64,000 bases of DNA from Mesobacillus subterraneus (GCF_003937825.1 NZ_RSFW01000006.1:62001-126000); one strand, 5' to 3'. Positions 24,983-36,468 are shown, counted from the stretch's first letter. The notes: generated by a model not told the origin, from the sequence alone. Numbers and translations are program-made.

Positions 24983-25546
24983 TCACAATATTATTATCAC
25001 TTTTAACCTTTTATAAATAATTAAAGCAATTTCAACCCATAACCAGCTGTAAAGGAATGTAAATAAAAAGATACCTCCCGCTGAAAAAAATGAAAAAGAA
25101 CCAGAGACGGCTGGACCTAAAACCGGAAAGTTAAAAATTACTATTAGACTCATAATCCCTAACATTAAAAGAATTGCACCCGAAGCAATAATACTTAATC
25201 TCTTCCTAAAAAAGTAAAAAGCTGCTCCGATGCCAAGCCCTAACAATCCTGTTGTAAAAGGAAATACAATTAGTTCACTTGGCTGCAGGATGAATAATAA
25301 CATTATCGTCAGAACGTAGGTCATTACTCCGAATGGGATCGATAACATGGAACATAACAGAATAGGTGCTGTGGTAAGCGGACTTACTAAATATCCGACA
25401 CCTGGAAAAAAGCCGGCAGCTGCCTGTAGGATAGCAGCTATACAGGCAAAAAAAGACACTAACATGAGCTTCAGCGTTCTTTTATATTTCTTGAATATTA
25501 ATTGAGATAAACGAACCTCTTCCGAAATAGGTTTCAAAAAATACAC
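24983..25546 (-). CDS. Multi-pass membrane protein (187 aa)
   Basis: About five hydrophobic helices: LMLVSFFACIAAILQAAAGF, GVMTYVLTIMLLFILQPS, FTTGLLGLGIGAAFYFF and two C-terminal ones. The short loop PGVGYLVSPLTTAPILL recalls small substrate-binding (S) components of ECF transporters, but the resemblance is weak and no ECF A/T genes are near. Start GTG at 25546 with GAGGTGG upstream. It converges with the sugar dehydrogenase gene. Confidence 0.65.
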   Translation of the reverse strand: MYFLKPISEEVRLSQLIFKKYKRTLKLMLVSFFACIAAILQAAAGFFPGVGYLVSPLTTAPILLCSMLSIPFGVMTYVLTIMLLFILQPSELIVFPFTTGLLGLGIGAAFYFFRKRLSIIASGAILLMLGIMSLIVIFNFPVLGPAVSGSFSFFSAGGIFLFTFLYSWLWVEIALIIYKRLKVIIIL

Positions 25547-25715
25547 CTTTCCACCTCATTCTAAATGGTTTATACAATACAATACATTATATTTTCCAGT
25601 TATTAGAGGTGGAACTACTATTAATAATCCAAATCAAAGATCCTGTGTAATGAAGAATAACAGTGTGTGGAGGAAAGTTAGCTGTCATGCTGAAGTCTGG
25701 GTTATTTTTGCCTAT

Positions 25716-25743
25716 AAAAAAAGCAAGGCCCTATTGGCCCGCT
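25716..25743 (-). terminator. Terminator of the cupredoxin gene
   Basis: On the minus strand an interrupted stem formed by AGC/GCT and GGCC/GGCC is followed by seven U residues, 2 nt after the stop codon at 25746. Confidence 0.8.
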
Positions 25744-25745
25744 CT

Positions 25746-26123
25746 TTATTGGACTATTACTTTACCAGTCATTCCTTGCTGGACATGGTACCGGCATATC
25801 AGTTCATATGTACCGGCCTGTTCCGGTTTCACTGTAATGGTTTTTTCTTTTCCTGGCTGGACCTCGGCGTCTATTCCGAGCTTTTCCACTGTGAAGGTGT
25901 GCTCCTTTGTACCTTTATTTTTCAATATCAGAGTTGTGGTTGTTCCATTTGGAATAGTGATGACTTTCGGGTTAAAGTAATCATCGTTCAACTCGACCTC
26001 AATCGATTTCACCGTTGTTAACTCACCGGATTTTGCTATAACGCCGAGTGAACCTTGAGCTGCAACAACCATAACCATTGTTAATACAACGGCTAATCCT
26101 TTTACCCACTTTTTCACAGACAT
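25746..26123 (-). CDS. Exported cupredoxin-domain protein
   Basis: 125 residues: a signal peptide (VKGLAVVLTMVMVVAAQGSL) and a plastocyanin-like fold. The four copper ligands are visible: His75 in GTKEHTF, then Cys110, His113 and Met118 in ICRYHVQQGM. It probably binds one type-1 copper outside the membrane and could carry electrons or handle copper. ATG at 26123 follows GGAGGGAG. It has its own terminator and appears monocistronic; no oxidase or copper pump is adjacent. Confidence 0.88.
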   Translation of the reverse strand: MSVKKWVKGLAVVLTMVMVVAAQGSLGVIAKSGELTTVKSIEVELNDDYFNPKVITIPNGTTTTLILKNKGTKEHTFTVEKLGIDAEVQPGKEKTITVKPEQAGTYELICRYHVQQGMTGKVIVQ

Positions 26124-26194
26124 TCGTACTCCCTCCTTTCCTAATACTATTTTTTTCAGATTCCTAAAATATTATCACTATAAATTTGGTAACC

Positions 26195-26232
26195 AAAAAA
26201 AGAAGAAGATCACCTCTTAGGAAGATCTTCTT
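26195..26232 (-). terminator. Terminator downstream of the MBL-fold gene
   Basis: AAGAAGATC (26203-26211) pairs with GATCTTCTT (26224-26232). On the minus strand it is followed by a TTTTTTT run, about 110 nt after the stop at 26340. Confidence 0.75.
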
Positions 26233-26339
26233 TCTTACAATATCTCGATCAGCAACTGATCATGGAGACCAATTGCATTTGCTCTGCACCTGCTATATAT
26301 CTGCCTCTAAGTCTAAATCTTTGTCTGCTTGTCTCTTCC

Positions 26340-27434
26340 TCATTCCACCCATGATGAAACGGGGACAGAAATCTCTCTGGTTAAAAGTACTGTTTCGCCA
26401 ATTTCAGGACCGATGAGGTTAACTTTTTCTTTTTCGGCCTCAACCACGGCACGTTCTATTGGTTCTGTCCATCCATGGTAAGCAAGGGTAAAAGATCCCC
26501 AATGTATTAACATCATAATCTTTCCATTCACATCCAAATGGGCCTTCACAGCTTCTTCGGGTGTCATATGAACCCATGACCATCGCCGGTCATATTGACC
26601 GCCTTCTATTAAAGTGATATCAAAGGGTCCATATTTTTCCCCAATTTCCTTGAAATGTTGATCGTAGCCACCATCTCCACTGGTATAGAAACGTGTTTGT
26701 TTTCCAAGAATGACCCATCCGCCCCAAAGAGTACTATTTCGATTAAAAGGACCTCTTCCAGAGAAATGTTTGGATGGAGTCAGTGCAATAGTCAGACCCT
26801 TGAACTCCGTTTCCTCCCACCAATTCAGGTCTGTGATTTTATCTTCTGCAACGCCCCATCGAATTAAGTGCGTACTCACTCCGTAAGGAACGAAAAAGTG
26901 ACCGACCTTATCTTTCAGCTTTCGTATGGATGGATAATCTAAATGATCATAATGATCATGGGTAATAAAGACCGCGTCAATAGGCGGCATTTCATTAATG
27001 ATATGCAAAAGACCTCCAGTGTATCGTTTGCTTCCGGCAAATGAAACAGGTGAAGCAACTGGACCCAGCATTGGGTCTACAAGAATCTTATTATGATCGA
27101 TGCTCAGCAAAAAAGCAGAATGCCCAAACCAGGTCAAACTATCTTTATCACTATTAATTTTGTCCCAATTAATCTCAGAAATAGGAATTTGACCCACAGG
27201 AGACCGCTCTTTATCACCTGAAAAAAAGTCCTTCATCATGGAGAAACTGTCGGTAAAACTCATATTCATACTTGTTGGAACTTGATTGACAAACCTGCCG
27301 TTAACATAATGATCAAGATTCTTATATTCAACCTCATGTTTTTCGCTTGGGTTTCCGCCGAATACTGGATGCAGATTCAAAAACAATGTTACAGCAACAC
27401 TTACTACTATTAAAAAAACCAATAAATAAATCAT
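26340..27434 (-). CDS. Membrane-anchored metallo-beta-lactamase-fold hydrolase (NAPE-PLD/UlaG-like)
   Basis: 364 residues with one N-terminal membrane helix (MIYLLVFLIVVSVAVTLFLN). MBL motifs follow: WFGHSAFLLSIDHNKILVDP, the zinc-binding THDHYDHLD, TPSKHFSGRGPFNRNSTLWG, the YTSGDGGY Asp motif and the final IHWGSF. This arrangement fits the phospholipase-D-like or RomA/UlaG branch of the superfamily, hydrolysing a phosphodiester or lactone; the substrate is not known. ATG at 27434 has AAAGGA about 11 nt upstream. Confidence 0.85.
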   Translation of the reverse strand: MIYLLVFLIVVSVAVTLFLNLHPVFGGNPSEKHEVEYKNLDHYVNGRFVNQVPTSMNMSFTDSFSMMKDFFSGDKERSPVGQIPISEINWDKINSDKDSLTWFGHSAFLLSIDHNKILVDPMLGPVASPVSFAGSKRYTGGLLHIINEMPPIDAVFITHDHYDHLDYPSIRKLKDKVGHFFVPYGVSTHLIRWGVAEDKITDLNWWEETEFKGLTIALTPSKHFSGRGPFNRNSTLWGGWVILGKQTRFYTSGDGGYDQHFKEIGEKYGPFDITLIEGGQYDRRWSWVHMTPEEAVKAHLDVNGKIMMLIHWGSFTLAYHGWTEPIERAVVEAEKEKVNLIGPEIGETVLLTREISVPVSSWVE

Positions 27435-27511
27435 TTATTATGATTCCTTTCTTAGCCTTCTGTGCGGAATTTTTGATGATTTTCCGTTCAGCCGTATTAT
27501 TGAACGTTACA

Positions 27512-28108
27512 TCATTTTGTACAGCTTAATCTAAACATGGCTGCATCCTGATTCATGAAGATCCGTTTTCCATGATAAAACGTCTTCATTTCAATGGACT
27601 TGAACCCAACTTCAGATAATATTTTCGTGAGTTCTTCATGTGAAAAACCGTTATGTACTTTTGGGTGACTTATTTTATCGTTTTTGTCAAAGTCTATAAT
27701 AATGAGCTTTCCGTCATCATTTAAAATATTGAACAATTCTTCAAGGATTTTTTTAGTATCCGGAATATGAAGAAGAACCAATGACAGTAAAACGACGTCT
27801 GACTTGAGTTCAGGGGTTTCTTGAGTGAAATCAGAATAAAGTACTTTTGCGTTTGTGATTCCTTTATGAGAAATTTTTGCCTTCGCAACCTCCAGCATTT
27901 GTTTTGACGAATCCACCAGCAAAATGGTATCAACCAAATCGGCTAACTCTAAACTAACTAGACCTGTTCCACTTCCATAATCTATTAATGATTTCGTCTT
28001 ACTGGCTCGTAATTCTTGCCTTACTTCCTTCACAATCACTTTAGCCAATTCCATTCTCTCTTCAGTATCGTATCGGTTTGCCATCTGTTCAAAAACGTTA
28101 ATGTCCAT
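27512..28108 (-). CDS. Class I SAM-dependent methyltransferase
   Basis: 198 residues with motif I LIDYGSGTGLVSLELADL, motif II LLVDSSKQMLEVAKAKI and a YSDFTQE motif III, then LSLVLLHIPDTKKIL, typical of small-molecule methyltransferases of the UbiE/Methyltransf_11 type. Acceptor unknown. ATG at 28108 follows GGGGA. It is separated from the MBL gene by about 77 nt on the same strand and might share a transcript. Confidence 0.85.
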   Translation of the reverse strand: MDINVFEQMANRYDTEERMELAKVIVKEVRQELRASKTKSLIDYGSGTGLVSLELADLVDTILLVDSSKQMLEVAKAKISHKGITNAKVLYSDFTQETPELKSDVVLLSLVLLHIPDTKKILEELFNILNDDGKLIIIDFDKNDKISHPKVHNGFSHEELTKILSEVGFKSIEMKTFYHGKRIFMNQDAAMFRLSCTK

Positions 28109-28295
28109 ATTCCAAATCCCCTATTAAAAAAATTAAGACTTCGTAGTCGTCATTATAGCAAAATGCAAAACCTAAGGCACCTTTCTTAGCTGAAACCTCC
28201 AGCAATTAAATAAAGGTCTAATTCGATAAGAATCAGACCCCCTAATTGTCCCCTGTTTATTTGTCGGAGCTGGCGCATCGACTAAAGCTTCACAA

Positions 28296-28634
28296 TTATC
28301 CACGACCAATCGTATCGTTCAACTTCGCGCGATATTTATCCTTCCAGGTTTCCGAGTCCTTCACTAATTCGTCACAGAAAGCAGCCACGTCCTCACCGGT
28401 GAGTTCAGTGACCTTTTTCCCGTCCGCTGCACCTTCCTCGAACAGGTCGATAAGGCCATTAAAGATACGGCTGACATCCTTCCAATCAGTGGGACCACCA
28501 GTCGTCCACATATATTTTTGGATGGCGTTGTAGGCGTTGCGGTATTCACTTGGAAGTGTCTTCGCACGCGCCTCCATCGCTCTCCATTCCCGCTTGTCAT
28601 CAAGACTTCCGATTATTTTTTCAAATATATTCAT
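28296..28634 (-). CDS. DUF1048 family protein (independent start within the PadR frame)
   Basis: From ATG 28634, preceded by AAAAGGAGAAATCAC, the frame encodes 112 residues: [20 protein letters not shown], then [20 protein letters not shown] and [20 protein letters not shown], which is the DUF1048 pattern. Members are small helical proteins found next to PadR regulators; the role is unknown. The preserved ribosome site argues that it is still made as a separate protein even though the PadR frame reads into it. Confidence 0.75.
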   Translation of the reverse strand: MNIFEKIIGSLDDKREWRAMEARAKTLPSEYRNAYNAIQKYMWTTGGPTDWKDVSRIFNGLIDLFEEGAADGKKVTELTGEDVAAFCDELVKDSETWKDKYRAKLNDTIGRG

Positions 28635-28973
28635 GTGATTTCTCCTTTTAATTTTTTTTGTTTTTAGTTCGTTCATTCTACTAGAGACAAATTCCCATCT
28701 TGCCCAAAAGTTTATGAGCTGCTCCTGACCTTGTGCGTTGAGTGTGTAAAATTTTCTGGGCGGTCCCATAGTGGATGGCTTTTTCTCTATATCAACCAGC
28801 TTGTTTTTCTCAAGCCTTATTGTAATCGTATAAACTGTGCCTTCCACCACATCAGTGAAGCCAAGTTCTCGCAGTTGCTGCGTAATTTCATAGCCGTAGG
28901 TTTCGCCACGGCTGATAATCTCAAGCACGCAGCCCTGGAGCACCCCTTTTAGCATTTCCGTGATATTCTCCAA
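28296..28973 (-). CDS. PadR-family regulator read in frame with DUF1048 protein (possible fusion)
   Basis: The frame (225 residues) has a PadR winged-helix domain at about 1-105: [40 protein letters not shown], then a [15 protein letters not shown] wing. A DUF1048 domain follows at 114-225. In other Bacillales these are normally two adjacent genes. The junction contains a run of eight A bases (28651-28658) followed by an intact AAAAGGAG site and ATG for DUF1048. One base more or less in the A-run would restore a PadR stop codon just before that site. So the fusion may be real, phase-variable, or an indel error. Start TTG at 28973 follows GGAGG. Confidence 0.8.
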   Translation of the reverse strand: MENITEMLKGVLQGCVLEIISRGETYGYEITQQLRELGFTDVVEGTVYTITIRLEKNKLVDIEKKPSTMGPPRKFYTLNAQGQEQLINFWARWEFVSSRMNELKTKKIKRRNHMNIFEKIIGSLDDKREWRAMEARAKTLPSEYRNAYNAIQKYMWTTGGPTDWKDVSRIFNGLIDLFEEGAADGKKVTELTGEDVAAFCDELVKDSETWKDKYRAKLNDTIGRG

Positions 28974-29226
28974 ATTCCCACCTCCATTTGCCCCTATATT
29001 ATCTCCGTATTTTTTTCACAAGTATTTTGTATAACCGATATTCTGTATTACTTAGTACTGGTATATAGTAACACCGAATAGCATCTTTCGTCAAGGCAAA
29101 CAATTTAGGTAAAAAAGCTCTTTTCAAAAAATCGATCCCTTTACCACAGTATTTTTAGCCGACCATGATGAAAAAATAAAAACAGGAGAACAGCAAAGTC
29201 CTCCTTAACTTAATCAGGAGGATATT

Positions 29227-30435
29227 TCATTCCTCCAATTTTATGTGAAAACCTTTGATTTGCAGCAAATTATATAACTGCTCAATATGTTCTTGGTTCT
29301 TCGTTTCCACGGAAAGTTCAAGCTGAACATAGCCGGGATAGATATGCTTGCCCATACGGTGAAGGTTAACCGTTTGGATATTCGCTTCTAGTTCCGTAAT
29401 GTAACTCAGCACCTTTTGCAGCTCACCTGATTTATCTTTTAAGGTAAGTGTAAACTGTGCGTACCTTCCAGACTCTACTAATCCACGCTCAATAATCCGC
29501 GAAATGAAATTTACATCGACGTTGCCGCCACTTAACACAACAGCTATCTTCTTGTTTTTAAGGTTTGTTTTTTCATTATTTAACAGTGCTGCCAGAGGAC
29601 TTGCGCCTGAACCCTCGACTAGAAGCTTATTCCTTTCCAGAAGCATCAGCATTGTCCGGGCAATCTCCATTTCATCTACACAAAAGAGATCGTCCACATA
29701 ATCCCTGATGATTTTAAAAGTCTCCTGGCCAGGTTTCTGAACGGCAATTCCGTCTGCCATAGTCGGAGCTGCTTGAACCGCCACTGGCTGATTTTGTTCC
29801 AGCGAGTGCTTCATGCTTGGGCAAGCAAGTGTTTGAACACCATAAACCTTAATATCAGGCTTTTTCTTTTTTACGGCCAGTGCAACTCCTGCAATCAGTC
29901 CTCCCCCACCGACAGGGCATATGATTGCGTCAACGTCCGGCAGCTGCTCGAGAATCTCAAGCCCGACTGTTCCCTGCCCCGCAATGACTGCATGGTCATC
30001 AAAGGCATGAATGAAAGTTGCTCCCATTTGATCTTTCAGCTGCTGAGCATGGGACAAGGCCTCATCAAAAACGGCTCCTTCGAGGATGACTTCAGCTCCA
30101 TACCTCCTTGTCGCAAGTACCTTGCTCAGCGGTGCTCCCTTCGGCATAACAATCGTGCACGGAATCCCAAGCATTTTGCTCGAATAGGCCACCCCCTGGG
30201 CATGATTTCCGGCAGAAGCTGCCACCACCCCTTTTTTCAATTCATCTTCTGATAATGAATTGAGCTTATTATACGACCCTCGAACCTTAAAAGAACCCGT
30301 CTTTTGCAGATTTTCAAGCTTCAAATAAACCTCATTACCCGAAAGCGAACTAAACGTTTGAGAAAAATCCAGCGGCGTCATATGGACAATCCCCTTCATC
30401 CTCTCCCTCGCAATCACCACATCATCAAGATTCAT
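29227..30435 (-). CDS. ilvA: Threonine ammonia-lyase (threonine deaminase) with C-terminal ACT domain
   Basis: 402 residues. PLP-binding Lys50 lies in TGSFKVRGS, the phosphate cradle GGGGL at about 176-180, and the Ser/Thr dehydratase block SAGNHAQGVAYSSKMLGI. An ACT-type domain occupies about 325-402 (YAQFTLTLKDKSGELQKVL). It converts threonine to 2-oxobutanoate and ammonia, the first step toward isoleucine. Length and single ACT domain fit Bacillus-type IlvA. ATG at 30435 follows GGGGG. No other ilv genes are in the window; repeat copy 11 separates it from thiF. Confidence 0.9.
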   Translation of the reverse strand: MNLDDVVIARERMKGIVHMTPLDFSQTFSSLSGNEVYLKLENLQKTGSFKVRGSYNKLNSLSEDELKKGVVAASAGNHAQGVAYSSKMLGIPCTIVMPKGAPLSKVLATRRYGAEVILEGAVFDEALSHAQQLKDQMGATFIHAFDDHAVIAGQGTVGLEILEQLPDVDAIICPVGGGGLIAGVALAVKKKKPDIKVYGVQTLACPSMKHSLEQNQPVAVQAAPTMADGIAVQKPGQETFKIIRDYVDDLFCVDEMEIARTMLMLLERNKLLVEGSGASPLAALLNNEKTNLKNKKIAVVLSGGNVDVNFISRIIERGLVESGRYAQFTLTLKDKSGELQKVLSYITELEANIQTVNLHRMGKHIYPGYVQLELSVETKNQEHIEQLYNLLQIKGFHIKLEE

Positions 30436-30493
30436 CTACGTACCCCCAATCCAAACCCATTTTCCATTAGGTTGTACAGTGAAGGCGAAAAAA

Positions 30494-30571
30494 AAACAGA
30501 GGGACGGTTCTCCTGTTTTTTCAAAAAAAGTAAATGAATCCCACAAAAAACACAAGAACCGTCCCTGTGTT
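30494..30571. repeat. Dispersed GGGACGGTTCT inverted-repeat element, copy 11
   Basis: Left arm core 30501-30511 and right arm core 30555-30565. The spacer AAAAAAAGTAAATGAATCCC is also found in copy 12 at 36.5 kb, so those two copies are close relatives. The right end supplies the last base context of the thiF stop codon. Confidence 0.92.
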
Positions 30572-31591
30572 TCACCCCAGATAGCGATAATATAGGTTTT
30601 TGGCCTGAAGTGTGTCAGTGACTCCGTGTACGAGGACTCTTCCGTCTTTGAAGATGACTAATCGGGTTTGGTCGATTGTGAAGGTGAGCAAATATGGGTT
30701 CCGTTCGACCTGGATGCCTTGGGATTGCAGTGATGTTTCCAGCTTTGAAAGGTCCAGGTTCTGCAATGCTGATGGCCTGATTTGAACCGTTTCCCTTCCG
30801 CATAGCAGAACGGTTTTGGTTTGATTTTTATAGTCGAGAAAGGGATAAGCTGGAGCCACACCGCATGATTTGCACTCCTGATTTTTTAAGGACGACACTT
30901 CAATAGAACTAAACTGATTTTTCCAAAGATCAAATGATACCAGTGCTCTGCGTAGAGATTCAAAGTCTTCGACCAAAATCTTCAATGCTTCAGCGGACTG
31001 CTTAGATGCGACCAATTGTATAGCAGGCTGGATGACTCCAACAGTATCGCAGGTGACTCCGCCGAGAGGCAATTTTTCCATCAGGCATTTCAGGCACGGT
31101 GACACACCGGGCAATACGGTAAAACTCACCCCATAGCTGCCAACACAGCCTCCATAAATCCACGGAATTCCATGCTTTTGTGCAAGATCATTAATGATAA
31201 AACGAATATCAAAATTATCTGTTGCGTCAATCATTACATCAACGCCCTCCACCAATTCCTCTAATTCCTGCACGCCCACATCGAGAACAACGGGGTGAAT
31301 CTGCACATCTGAATTGATCGCATTCAATCGGTTGGCTGCCGCAATCGCTTTTGGTGTTTTTCGGATTGCATCTTCTTCACTATAAAGCTGCTGACGCTGC
31401 AAATTGCTCCATTCGACATAGTCACGATCCGCGATAGTGATCGTTCCGACTCCAGCCCTTGTGAGCGTTTCGGCATTTGCAGACCCTAACGCGCCAGCTC
31501 CGATAATCAGGACATGTTTGTCCCTGAGCTTCGTCTGTCCTTCAATGCCAATTGGTGAAAATAAAATCTGTCGGGAGTAGCGTTCATTCAA
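30572..31591 (-). CDS. thiF: ThiF: ThiS adenylyltransferase
   Basis: 339 residues, E1-like: nucleotide motif [20 protein letters not shown], Arg finger region [20 protein letters not shown], and Cys pairs near CLKCL and CKSCG for zinc. It adenylates the ThiS C-terminus for sulfur transfer. Beyond about residue 240 it carries an extra ~95-residue segment that is longer than the minimal ThiF and includes [20 protein letters not shown]. Start TTG at 31591 overlaps the thiG stop codon by 4 nt. Last gene of the thiamine operon; a repeat follows the stop directly. Confidence 0.92.
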   Translation of the reverse strand: MNERYSRQILFSPIGIEGQTKLRDKHVLIIGAGALGSANAETLTRAGVGTITIADRDYVEWSNLQRQQLYSEEDAIRKTPKAIAAANRLNAINSDVQIHPVVLDVGVQELEELVEGVDVMIDATDNFDIRFIINDLAQKHGIPWIYGGCVGSYGVSFTVLPGVSPCLKCLMEKLPLGGVTCDTVGVIQPAIQLVASKQSAEALKILVEDFESLRRALVSFDLWKNQFSSIEVSSLKNQECKSCGVAPAYPFLDYKNQTKTVLLCGRETVQIRPSALQNLDLSKLETSLQSQGIQVERNPYLLTFTIDQTRLVIFKDGRVLVHGVTDTLQAKNLYYRYLG

Positions 31592-32355
31592 CTAAAAACC
31601 ATTCCTTCCTCCGGGCTGCTGGCTGATGCATAACGTCTTCGCGGCATCTTCCCTGCTTCATATCCCAACCGGCCAGCTTCAACTGCCAGTTTCATGGCTT
31701 TGGCCATTTTAACTGGATCTTTCGCAGCGGAAACTGCTGTATTCAACAAAACTCCTTCAGCGCCCAGCTCCATCGCCAGTGCTGCATCAGCAGGGCTTCC
31801 TATTCCCGCATCCACAATTACTGGTACATTCGCCTGCTCCGTAATGAATTGGAGATTCATTGGATTGATGATTCCCTGTCCTGTTCCAATTGGCGAAGCA
31901 CAAGGCATTACCGCATGGCAGCCGAGTTCTTCTATTTTTCTGGCAAGCACCACATCATCTGAAATATACGGCAGCACAATAAAGCCTTCTTCTAAAAGGA
32001 TCTCCGCCGCTTTAAGTGTTTCAACAGGATCGGGTAGAAGCGTTTTGCTGCAGCCAATCACCTCCACCTTGATCATGTCGCAAAGCCCGGAAGCCTTGGA
32101 AAGTCTGGCAATTCGCACCGCTTCCTCGGCTGTCTTTGCTCCTGCCGTATTGGGCAAAAGTTTATATTTTTCTAAATCCAACTTCTCCAAAAAGTTTGGC
32201 TGGTCCGCATCAAAAATGTTCATCCGCCTGACAGCAAAGGTAAGCACTTCTGATCCAGAAGCATCTACTGCTGCTTTTTGAACATCAAAGCTGGGATATT
32301 TCCCTGTTCCAAGCAACAAACGTGATTTGAATTTATAAGGTCCAATTTCCAACAT
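31588..32355 (-). CDS. thiG: ThiG: thiazole synthase
   Basis: 255 residues; typical start [20 protein letters not shown], Schiff-base Lys in [25 protein letters not shown], and the phosphate-binding [20 protein letters not shown]. Makes the thiazole phosphate carboxylate from DXP, dehydroglycine and ThiS thiocarboxylate. Starts 1 nt after thiS ends; the GGAGGCGG that encodes the ThiS C-terminal glycines also acts as its ribosome binding site. Confidence 0.95.
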   Translation of the reverse strand: MLEIGPYKFKSRLLLGTGKYPSFDVQKAAVDASGSEVLTFAVRRMNIFDADQPNFLEKLDLEKYKLLPNTAGAKTAEEAVRIARLSKASGLCDMIKVEVIGCSKTLLPDPVETLKAAEILLEEGFIVLPYISDDVVLARKIEELGCHAVMPCASPIGTGQGIINPMNLQFITEQANVPVIVDAGIGSPADAALAMELGAEGVLLNTAVSAAKDPVKMAKAMKLAVEAGRLGYEAGKMPRRRYASASSPEEGMVFS

Positions 32356-32356
32356 C

Positions 32357-32560
32357 TCATCCGCCTCCTACAAAATGTACGATTTCAATCCGGTCCCCAT
32401 CTGACAGTATGGTTTCAGCATGCAAGTTTTTATCGATAATTTGCTGGTTCTGCTCAATAATGACGACCTTCTCCTCCAAATTGAAATGCTCAAGCAGAAG
32501 GGAAACCAGATTGACAGTGTCCGGAAGCTCCATAGCATTTCCGTTTATCACTACTTTCAT
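32357..32560 (-). CDS. thiS: ThiS: sulfur carrier protein
   Basis: 67 residues of beta-grasp type, ending [10 protein letters not shown]. The terminal Gly-Gly is activated by ThiF and becomes the thiocarboxylate used by ThiG. The ATG overlaps the thiO stop by 4 nt. Confidence 0.95.
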   Translation of the reverse strand: MKVVINGNAMELPDTVNLVSLLLEHFNLEEKVVIIEQNQQIIDKNLHAETILSDGDRIEIVHFVGGG

Positions 32561-33687
32561 AAAAGCACCCCTTTTTCACTAGATTGAAGTCGGGCCAGCC
32601 CAAACGGGTTCGGCTGGTCGGTTTTTCCCTCTAAAAGATCTGCAATTAAAACTCCTGTGACTGGGGCAAGCAGGATTCCATTACGAAAATGACCGGTGGC
32701 AATATATAATCCCTTATAATCAGGATGTTCTCCTAAAAATGGCTGTCCATCAGCTGATTGCGGCCGGACCCCTGCCCATCCACGGTCCCATTCTGCCTTT
32801 CCTATGTCAGGAAGCAGGGTCTGGGCCTTTTCCATCAGAGATGATAACCCTTCAACAGTCACTCTCTCATCGAATGAGTTGGCCTTTACGGTGGCTCCAA
32901 CTAAGACTCTTCCTGAACGCTTCGGGACGATATAGCATCCATGTGAAAAAATTGTCCCTTGTATAAGCTGTTTTTCAGGGATAACCGTGAAACACTCCCC
33001 TTTTACCGGAATGATTGGAAGGGTAAGACCCGTCCTCTCTAGAACCTCCCTGCTCCAGGCACCAGAAGCGACGATCACAGAATCAGCAAGGATTTCCCCC
33101 ATTATCGTTTTAACCCCAAGAGCCTTTCCATCTTTTAAAATAAAATCTATTACATTAGTAAACTCAAAAACTTCAGCTCCAAGGGTAACGGAAGCTTTCG
33201 CAAAGGCAAGAGACAATTCATTAGCCTCGAGCTGCCCATCTTTTGGGATAAACATGGCACCACGCAATTCTCTTGATACGGAGGGCTCCCGTTCGATTAG
33301 CTCTTCAATCGTAAGCCACTCGGCCTGTTCTCCTAAGCCCACCTGTCTTTCTATTAATCTTTTCAGTTCACTCTCCTGGTCTTGATCGACTGCCACCTTG
33401 TACGTTCCGTTATTTCGGCAGCCTATATGCAACTGCGACAAATCTTCCAGTTCTGGTATCAAGGTTTGGTACATCGAGCGGCTTTTGCATGCCAGCCGGA
33501 AAAGCGGTCCGTCCTCTGTAAGCTCCGTTTGCGTCCCTAAAATTCCTGCAGCGGCTCCGGAGGCCTTTCCTGCTATTTTCCCTTTCTCTAAAACCGCCAC
33601 TTTATATCCTCGTTTCGCAAGCTGAAAAGCGATAGAACTACCGATGATTCCTCCTCCAATAATTAAGGAATCAAAATGCTTTCTCAT
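32557..33687 (-). CDS. thiO: ThiO: glycine oxidase
   Basis: 376 residues. N-terminal FAD-binding motif IIGGGIIGSSIAFQLAKRGY and VAVLEKG, DAO-type body, and the C-terminal IATGHFRNGILLAPVTG with substrate-binding Arg. It oxidises glycine to iminoglycine, the nitrogen source for the thiazole ring. It lies 2 nt after tenI and overlaps thiS. Confidence 0.93.
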   Translation of the reverse strand: MRKHFDSLIIGGGIIGSSIAFQLAKRGYKVAVLEKGKIAGKASGAAAGILGTQTELTEDGPLFRLACKSRSMYQTLIPELEDLSQLHIGCRNNGTYKVAVDQDQESELKRLIERQVGLGEQAEWLTIEELIEREPSVSRELRGAMFIPKDGQLEANELSLAFAKASVTLGAEVFEFTNVIDFILKDGKALGVKTIMGEILADSVIVASGAWSREVLERTGLTLPIIPVKGECFTVIPEKQLIQGTIFSHGCYIVPKRSGRVLVGATVKANSFDERVTVEGLSSLMEKAQTLLPDIGKAEWDRGWAGVRPQSADGQPFLGEHPDYKGLYIATGHFRNGILLAPVTGVLIADLLEGKTDQPNPFGLARLQSSEKGVLL

Positions 33688-33689
33688 AC

Positions 33690-34295
33690 CTATGCCTCCC
33701 CGTTCAGTTTCTCTGCAAAAATCTTTGCCGCCTCCAGAGGATCCGCTGCCTGTAAAATCCCTGACATGACAGCAATCCCATCAGCTCCAGCACTTATAAC
33801 CTCATGAACATTTTCTGGTTTGATACCGCCAATCGCAAGGACCGGGATTCCGATTCCCTTTTTTACAGTCTTAAGAGCTTCCGTGCCCCTTGGCGGAATT
33901 CCCTTCTTGGTTTGCGTATCAAATAAATGGCCAAACAGGAGATAGTCGGCCCCCTGTTTGGCCGCTGCCCGCGCATCTTCAGGAGAATGAACGGAACAGC
34001 CAATCGTTAAGTCAGGAAAATGCTTTTTGACAACATGGACGGGAAGGCTGTGAAAAGCAAGCTGCACTCCTGTTTTACATGCCCATGCCACATCCACCCG
34101 GTCATTGATCACGATTTTATGAAGGGGGACTCCTTTTTTCACCAGCAGTTCAACACCTTCAAAAATTTCTTTTGAAGTCCGATGTTTTTCCCTTAGGTGA
34201 AACTTGTCTGCGAAGGGTTCCACTTTCCCTGCAATTCCAGCAAAAGCCCTTAGAGAAAGTCTTCCATCAGAAATGACATGCAGCTGTTTCCTCAT
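33690..34295 (-). CDS. tenI: TenI: thiazole tautomerase
   Basis: 201 residues of ThiE/TenI barrel fold: FHLREKHRTSKEIFE, KIVINDRVDVAWACKTGVQL, GCSVHSPEDARAAAKQGADY, LFGHLFDTQTKKGIPPRGTE and IPVLAIGGIKPENV. Its position directly before thiO-thiS-thiG-thiF and the HSPEDA and GIPPRG details match TenI, which aromatises the thiazole tautomer, better than ThiE. No ThiE or ThiD is in the window. ATG follows AAAAGGAG. Confidence 0.85.
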   Translation of the reverse strand: MRKQLHVISDGRLSLRAFAGIAGKVEPFADKFHLREKHRTSKEIFEGVELLVKKGVPLHKIVINDRVDVAWACKTGVQLAFHSLPVHVVKKHFPDLTIGCSVHSPEDARAAAKQGADYLLFGHLFDTQTKKGIPPRGTEALKTVKKGIGIPVLAIGGIKPENVHEVISAGADGIAVMSGILQAADPLEAAKIFAEKLNGEA

Positions 34296-34387
34296 TCAGG
34301 CAACACTCCTTTTAAAAGTAAGCAGAACCACCTTTTGAATAGAAGCGGTTCTTAAACTCACTTTCAACTAAGTAGATTATCTTCTAA

Positions 34388-36174
<1,787 letters not shown>

Positions 36175-36235
36175 GATTATCTCTCCCTTTTTTAATGGTG
36201 GGACGAGATCTGGCACCAAGGAAGTTCCATAGTAT

Positions 36236-36271
36236 GTAAAAAAGCCGGTCCACATAAAGATGGACCGGCTT
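36236..36271 (-). terminator. Riboswitch-controlled terminator before thiC
   Basis: AGCCGGTCCA (36243-36252) and TGGACCGGCT (36261-36270) form a 10-bp stem followed on the minus strand by a U-run. It lies between the TPP aptamer and the thiC ribosome site, as expected for transcription attenuation. Confidence 0.93.
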
Positions 36272-36310
36272 AACCGCGAATGTTTTTGGCACAAAAAAAT
36301 CTTGCACATC

Positions 36311-36408
36311 TTAACTTCCCCACGCTGGTATGATCCAGATCAGGTCCAAAGAGTCAAGGAACTTTAACGCGTTCCTTTCTCAGCCCAAGCCATTGGGCAC
36401 CCCTAGTT
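36311..36408 (-). promoter_or_regulatory. TPP riboswitch (THI element)
   Basis: The minus strand carries the THI-box core: CTAGGGGTGCCC, then GGGCTGAGAAAGGAACGCG, and CCTGATCTGGATCATACCAG followed by GCGTGGGGAAGT. It sits about 140 nt upstream of thiC with an intrinsic terminator between them; binding of thiamine pyrophosphate should switch off the operon. A TATACT -10-like hexamer lies just upstream near 36430. Confidence 0.96.
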
Positions 36409-36468
36409 ATTGCTATTCAGTTCCCTTATAGTATACATAATTCAGAAAAAAAAGAAAGGTTTTTTTAC

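Noticed and set aside
29170-29226. Further copy of the GGGACGGTTCT repeat
   Set aside because: Only AACAGGAGAAC-type similarity is present here and at about 23366; the core GTCCC is missing, so I did not count them.
31694-32281. 195-codon plus-strand frame
   Set aside because: Antisense shadow of thiG.
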